64,000 nucleotides of DNA from Orobanche coerulescens (taxonomy: Eukaryota; Streptophyta; Magnoliopsida; Lamiales; Orobanchaceae), in assembly GCA_033398695.1 (NCBI GenBank), contig CM065804.1, positions 121,267,501 through 121,331,500 of the forward strand, written 5' to 3'. The notes beneath the pieces were generated by a model, which made no database searches, was not told the origin of the DNA, and was given only the letters and a program-made list of their open reading frames with translations. Below are positions 22,301-34,139 of the stretch, piece after piece; the stretch's first letter is position 1, and each line of letters opens with the position of its first letter. The position numbers and the translations under genes are program-made.

Positions 22301-22773
22301 ATGTGTTGATGGAATCGTGAGGATTCACATCGTTGGATTCCGATGACGGAAGTCTGTTTGGCATGTTTTACAATGCACTGATGATTTATGTATTATGATA
22401 CTTGTACTAGCATTGTTTTGCTAACCCCTTCGGGGGTGGACATTGTTTTGATGTTCAGGTAGCCGAGGAGCGGGAAAGCAACCACAGTACCGACAAGACG
22501 ATGAAATGGCTCAATGATGTGGTTGATGTTTATTGTTATTGTGATTTGTCTTCTGGTTCACTTTAGTACTCGAGTACGTGTGTTTTAATAATGTCATTTT
22601 CGATATGGTTGTATAAGTTAACTCCTTGGATCATTTGAACCAGTTCTGTATTTTGAACTTCAGTTGTAAGGTTGAATTATACTTACATTTATTTTATTTA
22701 GCCTTGTAAATCCTTACTTAAAGGGTTTACGACGCTGTAATTATTCCGAATATCTCGGGGTGTTACAGAATAT

Positions 22774-22806
22774 GGTATCGGAGCTAAGATTCATGGATAT
22801 CTTGGC
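22774..22806 (+). promoter_or_regulatory. Variant primer-binding site and adjacent hairpin, D
   Basis: TGGTATCGGAGC (22774-22785) has one mismatch, A to G, to the initiator-Met PBS of E and C; B and B2 share it. CTAAGAT (22785-22791), an 8-nt loop and ATCTTGG (22800-22806) form the same 7-bp stem as in E with different bases. Confidence 0.83.
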
Positions 22807-23008
22807 AGTCGGGTTAGTTAGGTCTGTTTACGTTATTTGATTATTGGTCGTTTGTAATATCACTACTGAGCCAGCATCGTCATGTGGACCGTGGTTGTAA
22901 GTTTCCTAATCTCAAATACTACCGTTTTATTTAATTCATGTTTTGTGAACATTGATGGACTTTCTTTTAGAATGTTTGCCCTGGATATTGAGTATTTGTG
23001 TTTACAGT

Positions 23009-26000
23009 ATGTTGAGAGGAGGTCGTGGACGCGGACGTGGTCGTGGACGCGGACGTGGAAATATGAGACAGGAGGATTCGGCGTCTACCCCGGAGATATC
23101 TGCTAGTCGAACCGATTCCCATTCTGGAGGACAGCAGGGATCAGCAAATAATAATGAAGATCCTAATGTGCCGGGAGTGCTTCAGCAGGTGGTTGCTCAG
23201 ATAAACCAGTTTGCTCAAGTTGTTGATCGCAAGCAGACGGCGATGGGACAGCAGCATAACGTGGATAATCGGGGAGACAAATGGCTTACTGAGGTGGTCA
23301 AATTGCACCCTCTGAAATTTGACGGTTTTGTTGAGACGCTTTCTTGGGATCACTGGCTGAAGGAGTTAGAGAAGATTTTTGTAGGGATTAACTGTCCCAA
23401 CGACAGAAAGGTTCCGGTCGCCCAGTATCTTCTGACGGGAGAGGCTTTCGACTGGTGGGAGGCCATTTGACCTGAGGAGCATAATGTTGACTGGACGGAG
23501 TTCAAATTAATGATGGAAGCGCAGTATTGTCCTTGCGCAGTTAGGGAGGCCCGAGTCCGGGAGTTTTTCGCACCACAAAATTCAGAGGCATCTGTGACCG
23601 ACGTGATTAAGACTTTTAATCACCAGCTGACTTATGTGCGCCACTTGGTTAGAACTGAGGCGGAAAGGATTTTCCATTTCGACATGCGAATGAAACCGGA
23701 AATTCAGCTGTATATGTCCGGATTTGAATGTACCACTTTGCGACAGTATCAGGACAAGGCTCTGGCCTATGATATGAAAGAGGCGGCAGTAGAATAGTCA
23801 ACGGAAGCAAAGAAACAGAAGGTGTCTGGCAACTTCACGGAGAATAAGAGTAGTGGGCCTCGTAGGGGCCAGTCCTCTTTTCATTCATCCAGGAGGCCTC
23901 CGCATCCTTCTCGAGGTGGAAAGAAGTTCCGGGCAGCACCAACCGTTTCAGACGCAGGGAAGAAATGTTATAACTGTGGCAAAGCGGGGCATGTTCGACG
24001 TGACTGTTTCGTGCCTGCTGTGACCTGTTTCGAGTGTGGACAGGAAGGGCATCGCGCAACATTTTGTGGAAATGCGACTCGATCTTTTGGTACTCGCACT
24101 CCTGCACCAGTTCCGAAGGACACTAGTGTAAAACAGACGCAGCAAAGTAGTTTCCAGCAGCAGAATGTTAGAAAAAGAGAAGCATCTAGCGCTGGGTCCG
24201 TTCCTCCGCGTATTTACGAGATGAAGAAGTCATACGATCAGAACACAGCTGTTGCGTCAGGTACGATTCAGATCCTTTTGCAACCAGTTAGTGTCTTATT
24301 CGATTCAGGAGCTACGCATTCTTTTATATCTTTGAACTGTGTTAATCGTTTGAAAATCTCGTGTTTGTATGATTGTGAACCTTATGTTGTGGGATTACCG
24401 AGCGGAGAGAAAATTGTGGGAACCCTAGAAACTAGAGATTTTCCAGTGTCTATAGGAGGGAGAGATTAGCCATCAAATCTTATTGTAGTTGACATACATG
24501 GTGATGACTTAATTCTCGGAGACGATTGGCTCAACCGTTATGGAGCTATTCTGAATTACCGAAAGAGAGTCATTTCTATCATTGCTGATGACGGATCTGA
24601 ACACTTATTCCGAGGATGGAGACCGGGAAGCTCAGGAAAATTGATCAAAGCAATGAAAGCCGTGAAATTACTGAAGCAGGGATGTCATGGACTTTGGTGC
24701 TATGCCATGAGGAAAGAGGAAGGAGTAGAGCTCTCATCTATTCCAGTTGTAAATGAATTCTCAGATGTATTTCCTGACGAACTACCTGGGTTACCTCCGC
24801 AGAGGGAAGTGGAGTTCACTATCGAATTAGAGCCTGGAGCCGCTCCTATTTCCAGAGCACCATACCGCATGGCGCCAACCGAGATGTATGAACTAAAGAA
24901 GCAACTGGAGGAATTATTACAGAAGGGTTATATTCAACCTAGCGTTTCTCCTTGGGGAGCGCCCGTTCTCTTTGTCCGGAAGAAAGACGGATCCCTCCGA
25001 TTATGTATTGATTACAGGGAGCTCAACAAAGTGACGATCAAGAATAAGTATCCTATACCTCAGATCGACGACTTGTTTGATCAACTGCAAGGGGCAAGGG
25101 TATTCTCGAAGATTGACTTGCGATCAGGATACCATCAGTTGAGAATTAAGGAATCGGATATACCAAAGTCTGCTTTCAGATCCCGGTACGGGCATTATGA
25201 ATTTGTAGTGATGCCATTTGGACTTACCAATGCTCCTGCGGTATTCATGCAATTGATGCATCGGGTATTCTTAGAATACTTAGATAAATTTGTGGTCGTC
25301 TTCATCGATGACATCTTGATATATTCGAAAGACACAGAGGAGCACGCTGAACATTTGCGTGTGGTTTTGAGCATCTTGAGGAAGGAACAGCTGTATGCAA
25401 AGCTTTGCAAATGCGAGTTCTGGCTTAGGGAAGTAACTTTCCTTGGGCATATGATATCAACTGGCGGAGTTCAAGTGGACCCGAAGAAAGTCGAATCAAT
25501 CTTGGAATGGGAAGCTCCTAATAACGTGAAAGAAGTCTGGAGTTTCTTGGGACTTGCTGGATATTATCGCCGTTTTGTAGAGGGATTTTTCAAAATTGCT
25601 CGTCCGCTCACTCAGCTATTACAGAAAACTCAAAAGTTCACATGGGATGAGAAATACGAGGCTGGTTTTGATGAACTTAAGAAGAGACTGACGACAGCAC
25701 CTATATTAGCGTTACTAGATGGGACTGATGGATTCATGGTATACAGCGACGCTTCAAATCAGGGTCTGGGATGTGTGTTGATGCAAAAGGATAAGGTGAT
25801 TGCCTATGCTTCTCGGCAGTTGAAACCGTACGAAGTTAATTACCCGACTAATGATCTGGAGCTAGCAGCTGTGGTCTTTGCCTTGAAAATTTGGCGACAT
25901 TATTTGTACGGAACTCACTGCCAGATCTTTACAGATTATAAGAGCCTCAAGTACATTTTCAGTCAGAAATAATTAAACATGAGGCAGAGAAGGTGGCTGG

Positions 26001-27643
26001 AATTGATCAAGGATTACGACTTGGAAATTCTCTATCATCCGGGTAAAGCAAACGTAGTAGCCGATGCATTGAGCCGTAAACCTATTTCTCTTCGAGTGTT
26101 GGAAGCGCTTACATCCCAAACCAGCATTCAACGAGAACTGATCCGCGAAGGGATTGAAGTATGGTCACCAGGAATCCAAGGGCAACTATATGTGATGGAA
26201 CTGACTTCGTCACTAGTCGAGGAAATCAAATCTAAGCAGTTGAACGATTATCTGATCCTTCGGTTATGTGACGAAGTAAAGAAAGGAAAGGCCCCAGGAT
26301 TCATGATACAAGATGATGGAGTTCTGAGATTCCAGAGTTGACTTTGCGTTCCCGATGCTGATGATTTGAGACGGACAATTCTGAAGGAAGCTCATAGCGC
26401 GCCTTATTCTATTCACCCAGGCAGCAGTAAGATGTATAAGGATCTAAAACAAAACTTCTGGTGGGGGAATATGAAGAAGGACGTAGCAGAATACGTTTCG
26501 AAGTGTTTGACTTGTCAGCAGGTTAAGATTGAACATCAGCGACCTGCCGTAATGTTTAAGCCGCTTCCGATCCCTGAGTGGAAGTGGGAGGATATCTCAA
26601 TGGATTTCATCACCAATATGCCAAGGACCAAGACGGGAATGAACATGATTTGGGTTATAGTTGATCGACTAACCAAGTCGGCTCATTTCCTAGGAATTAA
26701 AGACACGTGGGGACTAGAGAAATTGGCACGAGTATTTATTGCGGAGATAGTCAGATTGCATGGGACGCCGAAGACCATTATTTCCGATCGAGATGGTCGC
26801 TTCGTGTCGCACTTCTGGAAGGCAGTTCACAGGGATTTGGGAACCGAGCTAAACTTTATCACGGCTTATCATCCCCAAACGGACGGTCAGTCCGAACGGA
26901 CTATACAAACAGTAGAAGACATGCTGAGAGCTTGTGCTTTGGATTGGTCAACTGATTGGGAAGTTCACTTGCCATTGATTGAATTCACCTACAAAAATAG
27001 TTGGCATGATTCTATTAAGATGGCACCGTTTGAAGCTTTGTACGGGAGAAGATGTCGATCACCCCTGTGCTGGGATGATTCTTCGGACTTGATCGGGACA
27101 GAACCGGAATTGATAGTTCAGACTCAAGAGAAGATAGCTTTGATTCGGGAAAGACTGTTGACTGCCCAGAGTCGACAGAAGTCTTATGCAGATGTACGTC
27201 GTCGCCCTATAGAGTTCGACATTGGGGACCACGTACTATTAAAGGTGTCTCCTACACGAGGGATTTTCCATTTTGGGAGGAAAGGTAAGCTAAGTCCGAG
27301 ATATATCGGGCCATTTGAGATCCTCGAGAGAGTTGGAGATTTAGCATACAGGTTAGCCTTACCGCCATCGCTGAGTCACGTTCACAGTGTGTTTCACGTA
27401 TCCCAATTGCGGAAGTATGTACCAGACCCCAGTCACGTCATTGATTTCGATGAGATCGAGATAGCTAATGACGGTACCTTCGAAGAGAGACCAATCAAGG
27501 TACCTGAGAGTCGGATCAAATAATTGAGGAATAAACCAATACACTTGGTTAAAGTATAATGGTCACGACACGGAGTTGAAAAGGCCATCTGGGAAACGGA
27601 GGACAGTATGAAGACTAGATATCCAGAGTTGTTTTCATCTTAA
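23009..27643 (+). pseudogene. D gag-pol polyprotein with seven in-frame stops
   Basis: ATG 23009 opens an RG-repeat head (MLRGGRGRGRG). Gag follows, then zinc knuckles CYNCGKAGHVRRDC and CFECGQEGHRATFC, protease DSGA at 24302, RT with [12 protein letters not shown] and FIDDILIYS, RNase H ([25 protein letters not shown]), the HHCC finger, and the integrase core with [17 protein letters not shown] and SERTIQ. A chromodomain ends RYPELF. The 1545-codon frame has no indel, but stops lie at 23468, 23795, 24467, 25970, 26339, 27521 and 27557. All catalytic motifs I can see are intact, unlike E. Several stops fit C-to-T or G-to-A change, as in methylated DNA. Confidence 0.93.
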
Positions 27644-27678
27644 GTTTCGTGACGAAACTTCTTTTTAGGGAGGAAGGA
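27642..27678 (+). promoter_or_regulatory. Pre-PPT hairpin and polypurine tract, D
   Basis: AAGTTTCG TGA CGAAACTT (27642-27660) overlaps the stop codon. The purine tract AGGGAGGAAGGA ends at 27678 and touches the 3' LTR. Confidence 0.85.
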
Positions 27679-30091
27679 TGTAATACCCAAGATTTTTGAT
27701 ATGTAATTGAACCTTGTGATATTGTAATTGTTGCATTTTGATCTGAGTATTATTCTCCGTATTTCATGATCCGGTGTTGTTGAGCGCATGATTTCATGAA
27801 TGTGATCTAAATTGTGATTCTGCGCAAGTAGCGCACGCTATCGACTATATGTAGCGTATGCTAATTTGGATCCGTAGCGCACGCTATGTATGAACCTTAG
27901 CGCGCGCTACACGTAGTCAGCATGATTGGGACAGGGCGGTAGGTGAGATCGGCTGCGGATCTCGGTCGGATTATGTCGGGATGAACCTAGACGGCTTTCG
28001 GGAAAACGCCAAGTCAACGTGGTAGCGCACGCTACTGATATAAGGATAGCGCGCGCTAAATGCTGAGTACAGTGTAGTCAGTAAGCCGTTAGCGCACGCT
28101 ATGACTATGGACTAGCGCGCGCTAATAACCACTTTCTATAAATAAGACAGCATCCTTTTTTGTATTTTCAGCCTTTTCACTTCCCACATCCGAATCCTTG
28201 GACTTAGAGAGTCACTCTCTTCATCCTACACCCTTCATATCATCATCCTAAGCCCGAGTTGAAGATTGTAGATCATTGGAGATTGGTTTTCAAGCTCTCG
28301 GTGTTGGATTTCTTCAAGTTCCTTCGTGTTCTTCGCTAATTTGAGGTAGGTGATCCTTCAACAATATTACTAGTATTCTAAATGACGTTTTGATCATGAT
28401 TTTGGATTATCTAGTCAGTTAAATTCGTAAGTAGTCGAACATCATGTGTTAGTAGGATATTTTCGATGTTTCGGTACTTCTTCATTGTATAAACCATTGA
28501 ACCTTTTTGTGTTTGAACTCCTAGCATATTCATGTATCTTCAAAACCGATTATGACCAGTATATGGAGATTACCAAGTTCTTATGTCTTTACATAAAGGA
28601 ACCATACGTTTTGGGACATGAAATGGATTGGACTTGGGATATTTCTTGAAGATCAAAGATGAATTATGGTGTTATGATGATTATACGTATCCTAGTATCT
28701 CATAGTCATTTAATACGTAAAGATCTTTCACAAACCGTATAAGCATGATATGCACGGAGATGGCATGTATTAACACTGAAGATTTCATGAGTTTCTTCAC
28801 CTTTAGCTCAAGTTTTCTGCCCAGTAATAAACTGCCATGCATAGTTAGCGCACGCTAAGATAGGCATATTAACGTGCGCTATCAGGAATGAATAACGTGC
28901 GCTACATTTGGTACGTAACGTACGTTATGTCATCAGGCAGGACAGTCGGCTGATCAGAGAGGACTGTCAGTACACAGCTAGCGTACGCTAGACTTGATTA
29001 TTTGCGTACATTAAAGGGCAGGCTTAGCGCACGTTACGTTGAGTACGTAGCGCACGCTAAGTAGTCCAGGCAGAATTCATTTTTAGAGCTTGCAACCGTA
29101 AACCGGATTGTTAGACATTCGTACGACTTGAGAGGAATTCTTTATTATTTCTTAGGTTCGAGCCTTACATAGGGGACGATCGAGGGGCGGTGACATACGG
29201 ACGCGTGTCATTTGTTGGAGTATTTCATTCTTGCCATTTTCGAGGCAAGTATCTTATGTTGAGATTGATTTATATTGGAACTTTGATCATGCATATGGTT
29301 TTGTTCATGTTGTCGAATATGAGATTTATTTCTTTAATTTCTCGTGATATTCGTTGTTAATTGTTCGTATTGATGAACATATTGAAATGTATATATGTAT
29401 GTATAATTGATTGGTTTATGGTATAAATGATCTGAGGGGGTCATGAGGATCTATGCTGAGGGCGCTGGATCGAATGTCCACCATGCGTTGGTCCGACGGG
29501 ATCATCATGGGGATCTATGCTGAGGGCGCTGGATCGTTGGACGGGTTTTCCACCATGCGTTGGTCCGACGGGATCATCATGGCGATCTATACCAAGGGTG
29601 CTGGATCGCTGGATTACCCTGTAATGTGTTGATGGAATCGTGAGGATTCACATCGTTGGATTCCGATGAAGGAAGTCCGTTTGGCATGTTTTACGATGCA
29701 CTGATGATTTATGTATTATGATACTTGTACTAGCATTGTTTTTCTAACCCCTTCGGGGGTGGACATTGTTATGATGTTCAGGTAGCCGAGGAGCGGGGAA
29801 GCAACCACAGTACCGACAGGACGATGAAATGGCTCAGTGATGTGGTTGATGTTTATTGTTATTGTGATTTGTCTTCTGGTTCACTTTAGTACTCGAGTAC
29901 GTGTGTTTTAATAATGTCATTTTCGATATGGTTGTATAAGTTAACTCCTTCGATCAGTTGAACCAGTTCTATATTTTGAAACTTCAGTTGTAAGGTTGAA
30001 TTATACTTACATTTCTTTTATTTAGCCTTGTAAATCCTTACTTAAAGGGTTTACGGCGCTGTAATTATTCCGAATATCTCGGGGTGTTACA
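27679..30091 (+). repeat. D 3' LTR
   Basis: 2413 bp. The first array spans about 27829-28124, TATAAATA is at 28137-28144, the second array about 28845-29060, and tandem repeats about 29440-29610. It ends GGGGTGTTACA before the TTATC duplication. Confidence 0.95.
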
Positions 30092-30096
30092 TTATC

Positions 30097-30297
30097 GACT
30101 ACAGTGAGATTGACGTAGCCGAGGATATTACTTTTCCGGAGAAACCTGTGAAGATCCTTGAGCGTCGCGAGAAACAACTTCGGCATAAGACCATTCCACT
30201 GGTTAAAGTGCAATGGTCGAGGCATGGAGTCGAGGAGGCGACTTGGGAGACGGAAGAGAAGATGCGGGTGGAATACCCCGAACTATTTATTTCTTAA
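30097..30297 (+). pseudogene. E gag-pol, C-terminal segment with chromodomain
   Basis: This continues the frame cut at 20389. It contains the end of the integrase C-terminal domain and an intact chromodomain (ILERREKQLRHKT, VKVQWSRHGVEEATWE), ending YPELFIS and TAA at 30295-30297. A chromodomain of this type is thought to direct integration to methylated-histone chromatin. The two segments together are in frame (1555 codons). Confidence 0.92.
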
Positions 30298-30332
30298 GTT
30301 TCGGGACGAAACTTCTTTTTAGAGGGGGGGAA
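30296..30332 (+). promoter_or_regulatory. Pre-PPT hairpin and polypurine tract, E unit 2
   Basis: AAGTTTCG GGA CGAAACTT (30296-30314) is followed by AGAGGGGGGGAA touching the LTR at 30333. Confidence 0.85.
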
Positions 30333-32434
30333 TGTAATACCCGGTTCAAATTCATGTCATTTCAAATCTCCTCATTGTTCAAATTGTGTTCTGTTGGGCG
30401 AACCCTTGTAATCATTGCTTGGAAACACCGTCTTGGGGTTTCCGTACTTCCATTTCGTGTTATTGTTTCCCAGATATTGAGTCCTATTGCTTTTATTCTC
30501 TTCCCGGGTCATTTTTCTTCATTTTAGGACCCAAGGGGGGTGTGGGCCGCGGCACAAGGAGTGTGCGCCGCGGCACACACATTTTCCAGTTTTTGGCCAA
30601 GCAGCCTGTACTGTGTGCCGCGGCACATGTCGGCCGGGCCACGGCACACTGTCGAGTCACTGCCGCGGCACACCCGTCCGGGTTGCGGCACACTGCCGAC
30701 CATTTTTCGGCCAAACCCGGCTGTACCTTGTGCCGCGGCACATGTCGGCCGGGCCGCGGCACACTGCCAGGCCCTGGGATCAGTTTTTGGGCCTGTGCCG
30801 CGGCACACTTCGGCTGAGCCGCGGCACACAGGGCAGTCAACCCTATAATTGCGTTTTTTCCAGCAAAACCAGATCATTTCTCCATTTTTTCTTCTACCTG
30901 CGAGAGAGAGAGCTTGAGGGGAGGAACTTTTCATCATCCATCACTTAAGGGTTTGATTTCCTTCATTCCCTTTCGATCGTGCAGCCCAGATCATCGATCT
31001 ATCGCGTATTCTTCGGATCATAGTGCTTGGATCTTCAAGAGGTAATTTCTTCAACATCTTGGATTTTGATTTTTGTATTGAGTAATGATTTTTTGGGTGT
31101 TAAGAGCATGTTGTATGAAGTGATATACGCATGATTATGGGCATGTTTGCTTATTCATTGGATTATTGAAGGATTATTCAAGAACTCTTTGAATATTGTG
31201 TTGGATTTTGGGGTTTTACGTAGATTCATCCGATTTATCCGATTTGAAGCTTGACAACCTTGAGATTATGATGTATCTATACCATATGCATGCTTTTCCT
31301 ACGATTTTACGGATTGGATTATGCCGTTTTTGGACTTTTGGGAGTTTGAGCGATTTTCCAACCTCTAGTTGTTTATCCGTGTATTTTCATGAATCGTAGA
31401 CGGGTTTCGAAAATTTCTTCGTGTAATCTGAGTATGGATAATTGATTATCATATTCCTTGCGACTCGTTTAGGTGCCGGAAGCGCGTTCTTAGACCTACC
31501 GAACTCATACCATTTTTCCGTTCGATTTCTCGATGTCTCAAAGGCAAGTATACATTTATGATTGTACGTTCTCGACTTTGAAAGTAAGATATATTGAAGG
31601 CATGATATGAACGAACCACTTTGGGGCGGGCCGACAGGTCCCCTAAGGGTTCCGTAGCCTCTGGTGCGGTTCCACGGTATTCATACATGTATTGATGATG
31701 GATGATATGAACGAACCACTTAGGGGCGGGCCGACAGGTCCCCTAAGGGTTCCGTAGCCTCTGGTGCAGTTCCAAGGTATTCATACATGTATTGATGACG
31801 GATGATATGAACGAACCACTTTTCGGCGGGCCGACAGGTCCCCTAAGGGTTCCGTAACCTCTGGTGCGGTTCCACGGTATTCATATATCTATTGATGCGA
31901 TGCTATGAGATTTAGTTATTCCGGAATACTAGTCTTAAATTGATGAATTGACGGTTACATTTACCTTATTGTCGAGGAGTATTGTGTTTCATACTTGATA
32001 TACTTGCACTAGCTATTCGACGGCTAACCCCTTTATGGGGGAAATACTTTTTATGTATTTCAAGTTCCAGGAGAGCGGACAGGCAGGTATCGGGTCGGCA
32101 TGAAGATGGTGGGCAAGTGTGATACTGTGTCTTTCCTCCGGTTATGTTCTGATTTTTCCATTCAGTGTTCTTGTACTGGAATGGTTATTGAATACTCGAG
32201 TATTATTTTACATTTTCCTTGATGTTCCGGCCTGTGTTTGCCGAGGTATTGATTTGTGTTGTGATGTCTTTGGATACATTGGTTATGTTTTGAATACCCT
32301 TTGTATTATTCTTCATTCCACTGTATGTAGACCTTCTCGGTTAAATACTATAGTTCCGCGTATGTTTAGCCTTGTAGGTCCCACGGAGGGGCTTACGGCG
32401 CTGTAATATTCCCTGAATAACTTGGGGTGTTACA
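30333..32434 (+). repeat. E 3' LTR (complete)
   Basis: 2102 bp with the CCGCGG array at about 30545-30832, three 100-bp repeats starting 31606, 31706 and 31806, the CTAACCCC hairpin near 32025-32042, and the terminal GCGCTGTAATATTCCC...GGGGTGTTACA shared in outline with the other families. Confidence 0.95.
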
Positions 32435-33059
32435 CTATCATCTGGACATCGGGGCTCTTGGCAGGTTCGTCACACTCTTATGTGTATCCGACACATTCTC
32501 AGAGATATTCAGTTCAGAGTCACTCACATTTTCCGGGAGGGCAACAGGCCGGCCTACTATCTTTCTGAGCTCGGCATGTCGTCCCTCGGCATTCAGATTT
32601 ATACTTACAATACTGCTCCTCCGTTTCTTCTCTCCCTTATACGGATGGATCAGCTTGGTTATCCATCTTTTAGATTTAGATAGGTTTTTATTTTCTTGAT
32701 TGCTTGCTTGCCTATTGGTCCGCACATTAGCCAACAGTTTTAGTGGTGCACCTTGTATTGATCTAGCAGGCCGTAGGCACTTTAGATTTTAGGTTCCGGA
32801 TTATGGCCCATTTTTGGTCATAATTCGGAGTTGAGTTATTTTAGTCTACGGGTTCGCACATTAGCCCACGGTTTGTGGTACACTTTGTATTTCTTTAGCG
32901 GGCCGTAGATTTCTTCGATGTTTGGACCCGAATTATGGCCCATTTTTTGTCATAATTCGGGGCTGATACTTTGTATTTCTTGATTTCCTCTTATCTACAG
33001 GTTGGTTGGTCCCGCCTCAACCCCCCGTCCACACTGGACGCTTTTTCTTTTAAAAAAAA
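32435..33059 (+). mobile_element. LINE part 2: RNase H end, 3' UTR and poly-A
   Basis: After the E duplication the LINE frame resumes with the RNase H tail (IRHILRDIQFRVTHIFREGN, then RPAYYLSELG), stopping at 32681-32683. The 3' UTR contains a duplicated segment with two stem-loops and ends in TAAAAAAAA (33051-33059), followed by the GTTCAAAT duplication. Confidence 0.88.
32721..32965 (+). repeat. Duplicated 3' UTR segment with stem-loops in the LINE
   Basis: CGCACATTAGCC occurs at 32721 and 32855, starting two diverged copies about 134 bp apart. Each contains a 10-bp inverted repeat around a 13-nt loop: CCGGATTATG/CATAATTCGG at 32796-32828 (one G-U pair) and CCGAATTATG/CATAATTCGG at 32928-32960 (perfect). 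Confidence 0.82.
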
Positions 33060-33286
33060 GTTCAAATAATTCCACTACCCCCTCTATTCGTCTTCCATGA
33101 TGTCATGATAATTCTCATTAACATCTAATTCTTCTCTAAAAATATCTTTGACGACAAGATCAATAACATCGATAAAAGAGCATTTTTCAGAAAAGGAGGT
33201 GGTAGGGATGGGATTAATATCTTTTATAGAAAATATAACCCTTTCACCTAAAACTGTCATAGTAACTCATTCATTTCTCACATCTA

Positions 33287-33600
33287 TTAACGTGTTTGTG
33301 GTAGCCATAATGGTCTTCCTAATAAAATTGTGTGTTCGTTGTTATTATTATTAGATACTTCATCAACTTTGAGTACAACAAAATCAACAGGTACTATTAA
33401 ACCACCTACTTTCACTATAATATCTTCAATGACACCTTTAGGGTATCGGATAGATCTATCTGCGAGTTGTAAGAACATTCTAGTTGGTTTTAGGTCTCCA
33501 AGTTCTAGTTGTTTAAAAATTAAATATGGCATTAAATTTATTCCGGCTCTGAGATCAAGTAATCCAAGAGTTTCTTTACCTTTTCCTAAAGTAATTTTTG
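33287..33600 (-). pseudogene. Athila-like aspartic protease
   Basis: The minus-strand frame shows LLDLRAGINLMPY, then LELGDLKPTRMFLQLADRSI, IVPVDFVVL and ILLGRPLW, the order of plant Athila proteases. The catalytic motif, normally D-L-G, reads D-L-R, which should inactivate it. The domain would cut the polyprotein during particle maturation. Confidence 0.82.
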
Positions 33601-34139
33601 CTATAAAACTGTCTGGATCATCTTCTTTATAAGGAAGGTGAGTTTGAAGATTTTACCTGCTACTTCCGAGACAATCACCTATTCATTTTCTAAATAGTTT
33701 TGTTTTTTAAATGATAACTCTTTAATGAATTTATAAATGAAGAAACATTTTGTATAACATCAATTAGAGGTAAATTGACATTTACTTTTGAAAGCATTTG
33801 GCAAAGAGCCTGGAATTGCTTATCTTGTTTTTCATTTCTTAATCTGCTGGGGAAGGGAATAGGTGGTTTATAAGGATTTGAAGATTTATGAAAAGAGTTT
33901 CTTGTTTTCGGATCGTATTCTTATTTATCCTCTACCACCGGTTTGGCGTTATCATCCAGCATCTTTGGAGGTTCTATCTTGTTATCGACTTCTCTTCCGC
34001 TTCTGAGTATTATAATGGCTTGAGCTTGTTCTGGCTGGCTAGGAAGTTTCCCTTTTTCGATTTTTCTTGCTAAATCTCCCACTTGGGTTGCCAATTGTCC
34101 AATCGCAGTGTCTAATCATTTTACTATTATATCTAATTT

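Larger units (their letters stand above)
21057..22458 (+). other. Putative two-intron leader inside D 5' LTR
   Basis: Donor-like GAG/GTAGGT starts at 21057 and acceptor TTTCTTAG/GTCC ends at 21832. The 89-nt segment 21833-21921 ends at the GC-type donor GAG/GCAAGTAT (21922), which pairs with TTCAG/GT ending 22458. Layout and motif order equal those in E, A2, C and B. It is inferred, not shown to splice. Confidence 0.45.
20390..22768 (+). repeat. D 5' LTR
   Basis: 2379 bp, from TGTAATACCCGAG to CTCGGGGTGTTACA. Compared with the 3' LTR it lacks about 34 bp near 21135, next to AGTCAGT. It contains two palindrome arrays, a TATA box, the two-intron-like leader, a 64-72-bp tandem repeat and the CTAACCCC hairpin. 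Confidence 0.95.
20390..30091 (+). mobile_element. Element D: complete Tekay-type chromovirus
   Basis: A 9702-bp element with 5' LTR (20390-22768), PBS, gag-pol (23009-27643), hairpin and polypurine tract, and 3' LTR (27679-30091). By eye the LTRs differ at about 15 of the first 460 positions, suggesting a moderately recent insertion, the youngest layer of this nest. All domains are present but the frame carries seven stops. Its LTR shares repeats and a variant PBS with B and B2. Confidence 0.95.
10177..32434 (+). mobile_element. Element E: three-LTR Tekay-type chromovirus
   Basis: This spans 22,258 bp including the 9.7-kb element D. Its order is truncated first LTR (10177-11650), pol fragment (11642-13538), complete LTR (13574-15680), gag-pol (15926-20389 plus 30097-30297) and complete LTR (30333-32434). 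Both ends are TGTAATACCC and GGGTGTTACA. One 5-bp duplication around all three LTRs indicates unequal recombination between LTRs of one inserted element, followed by a deletion in the first unit. Confidence 0.9.
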
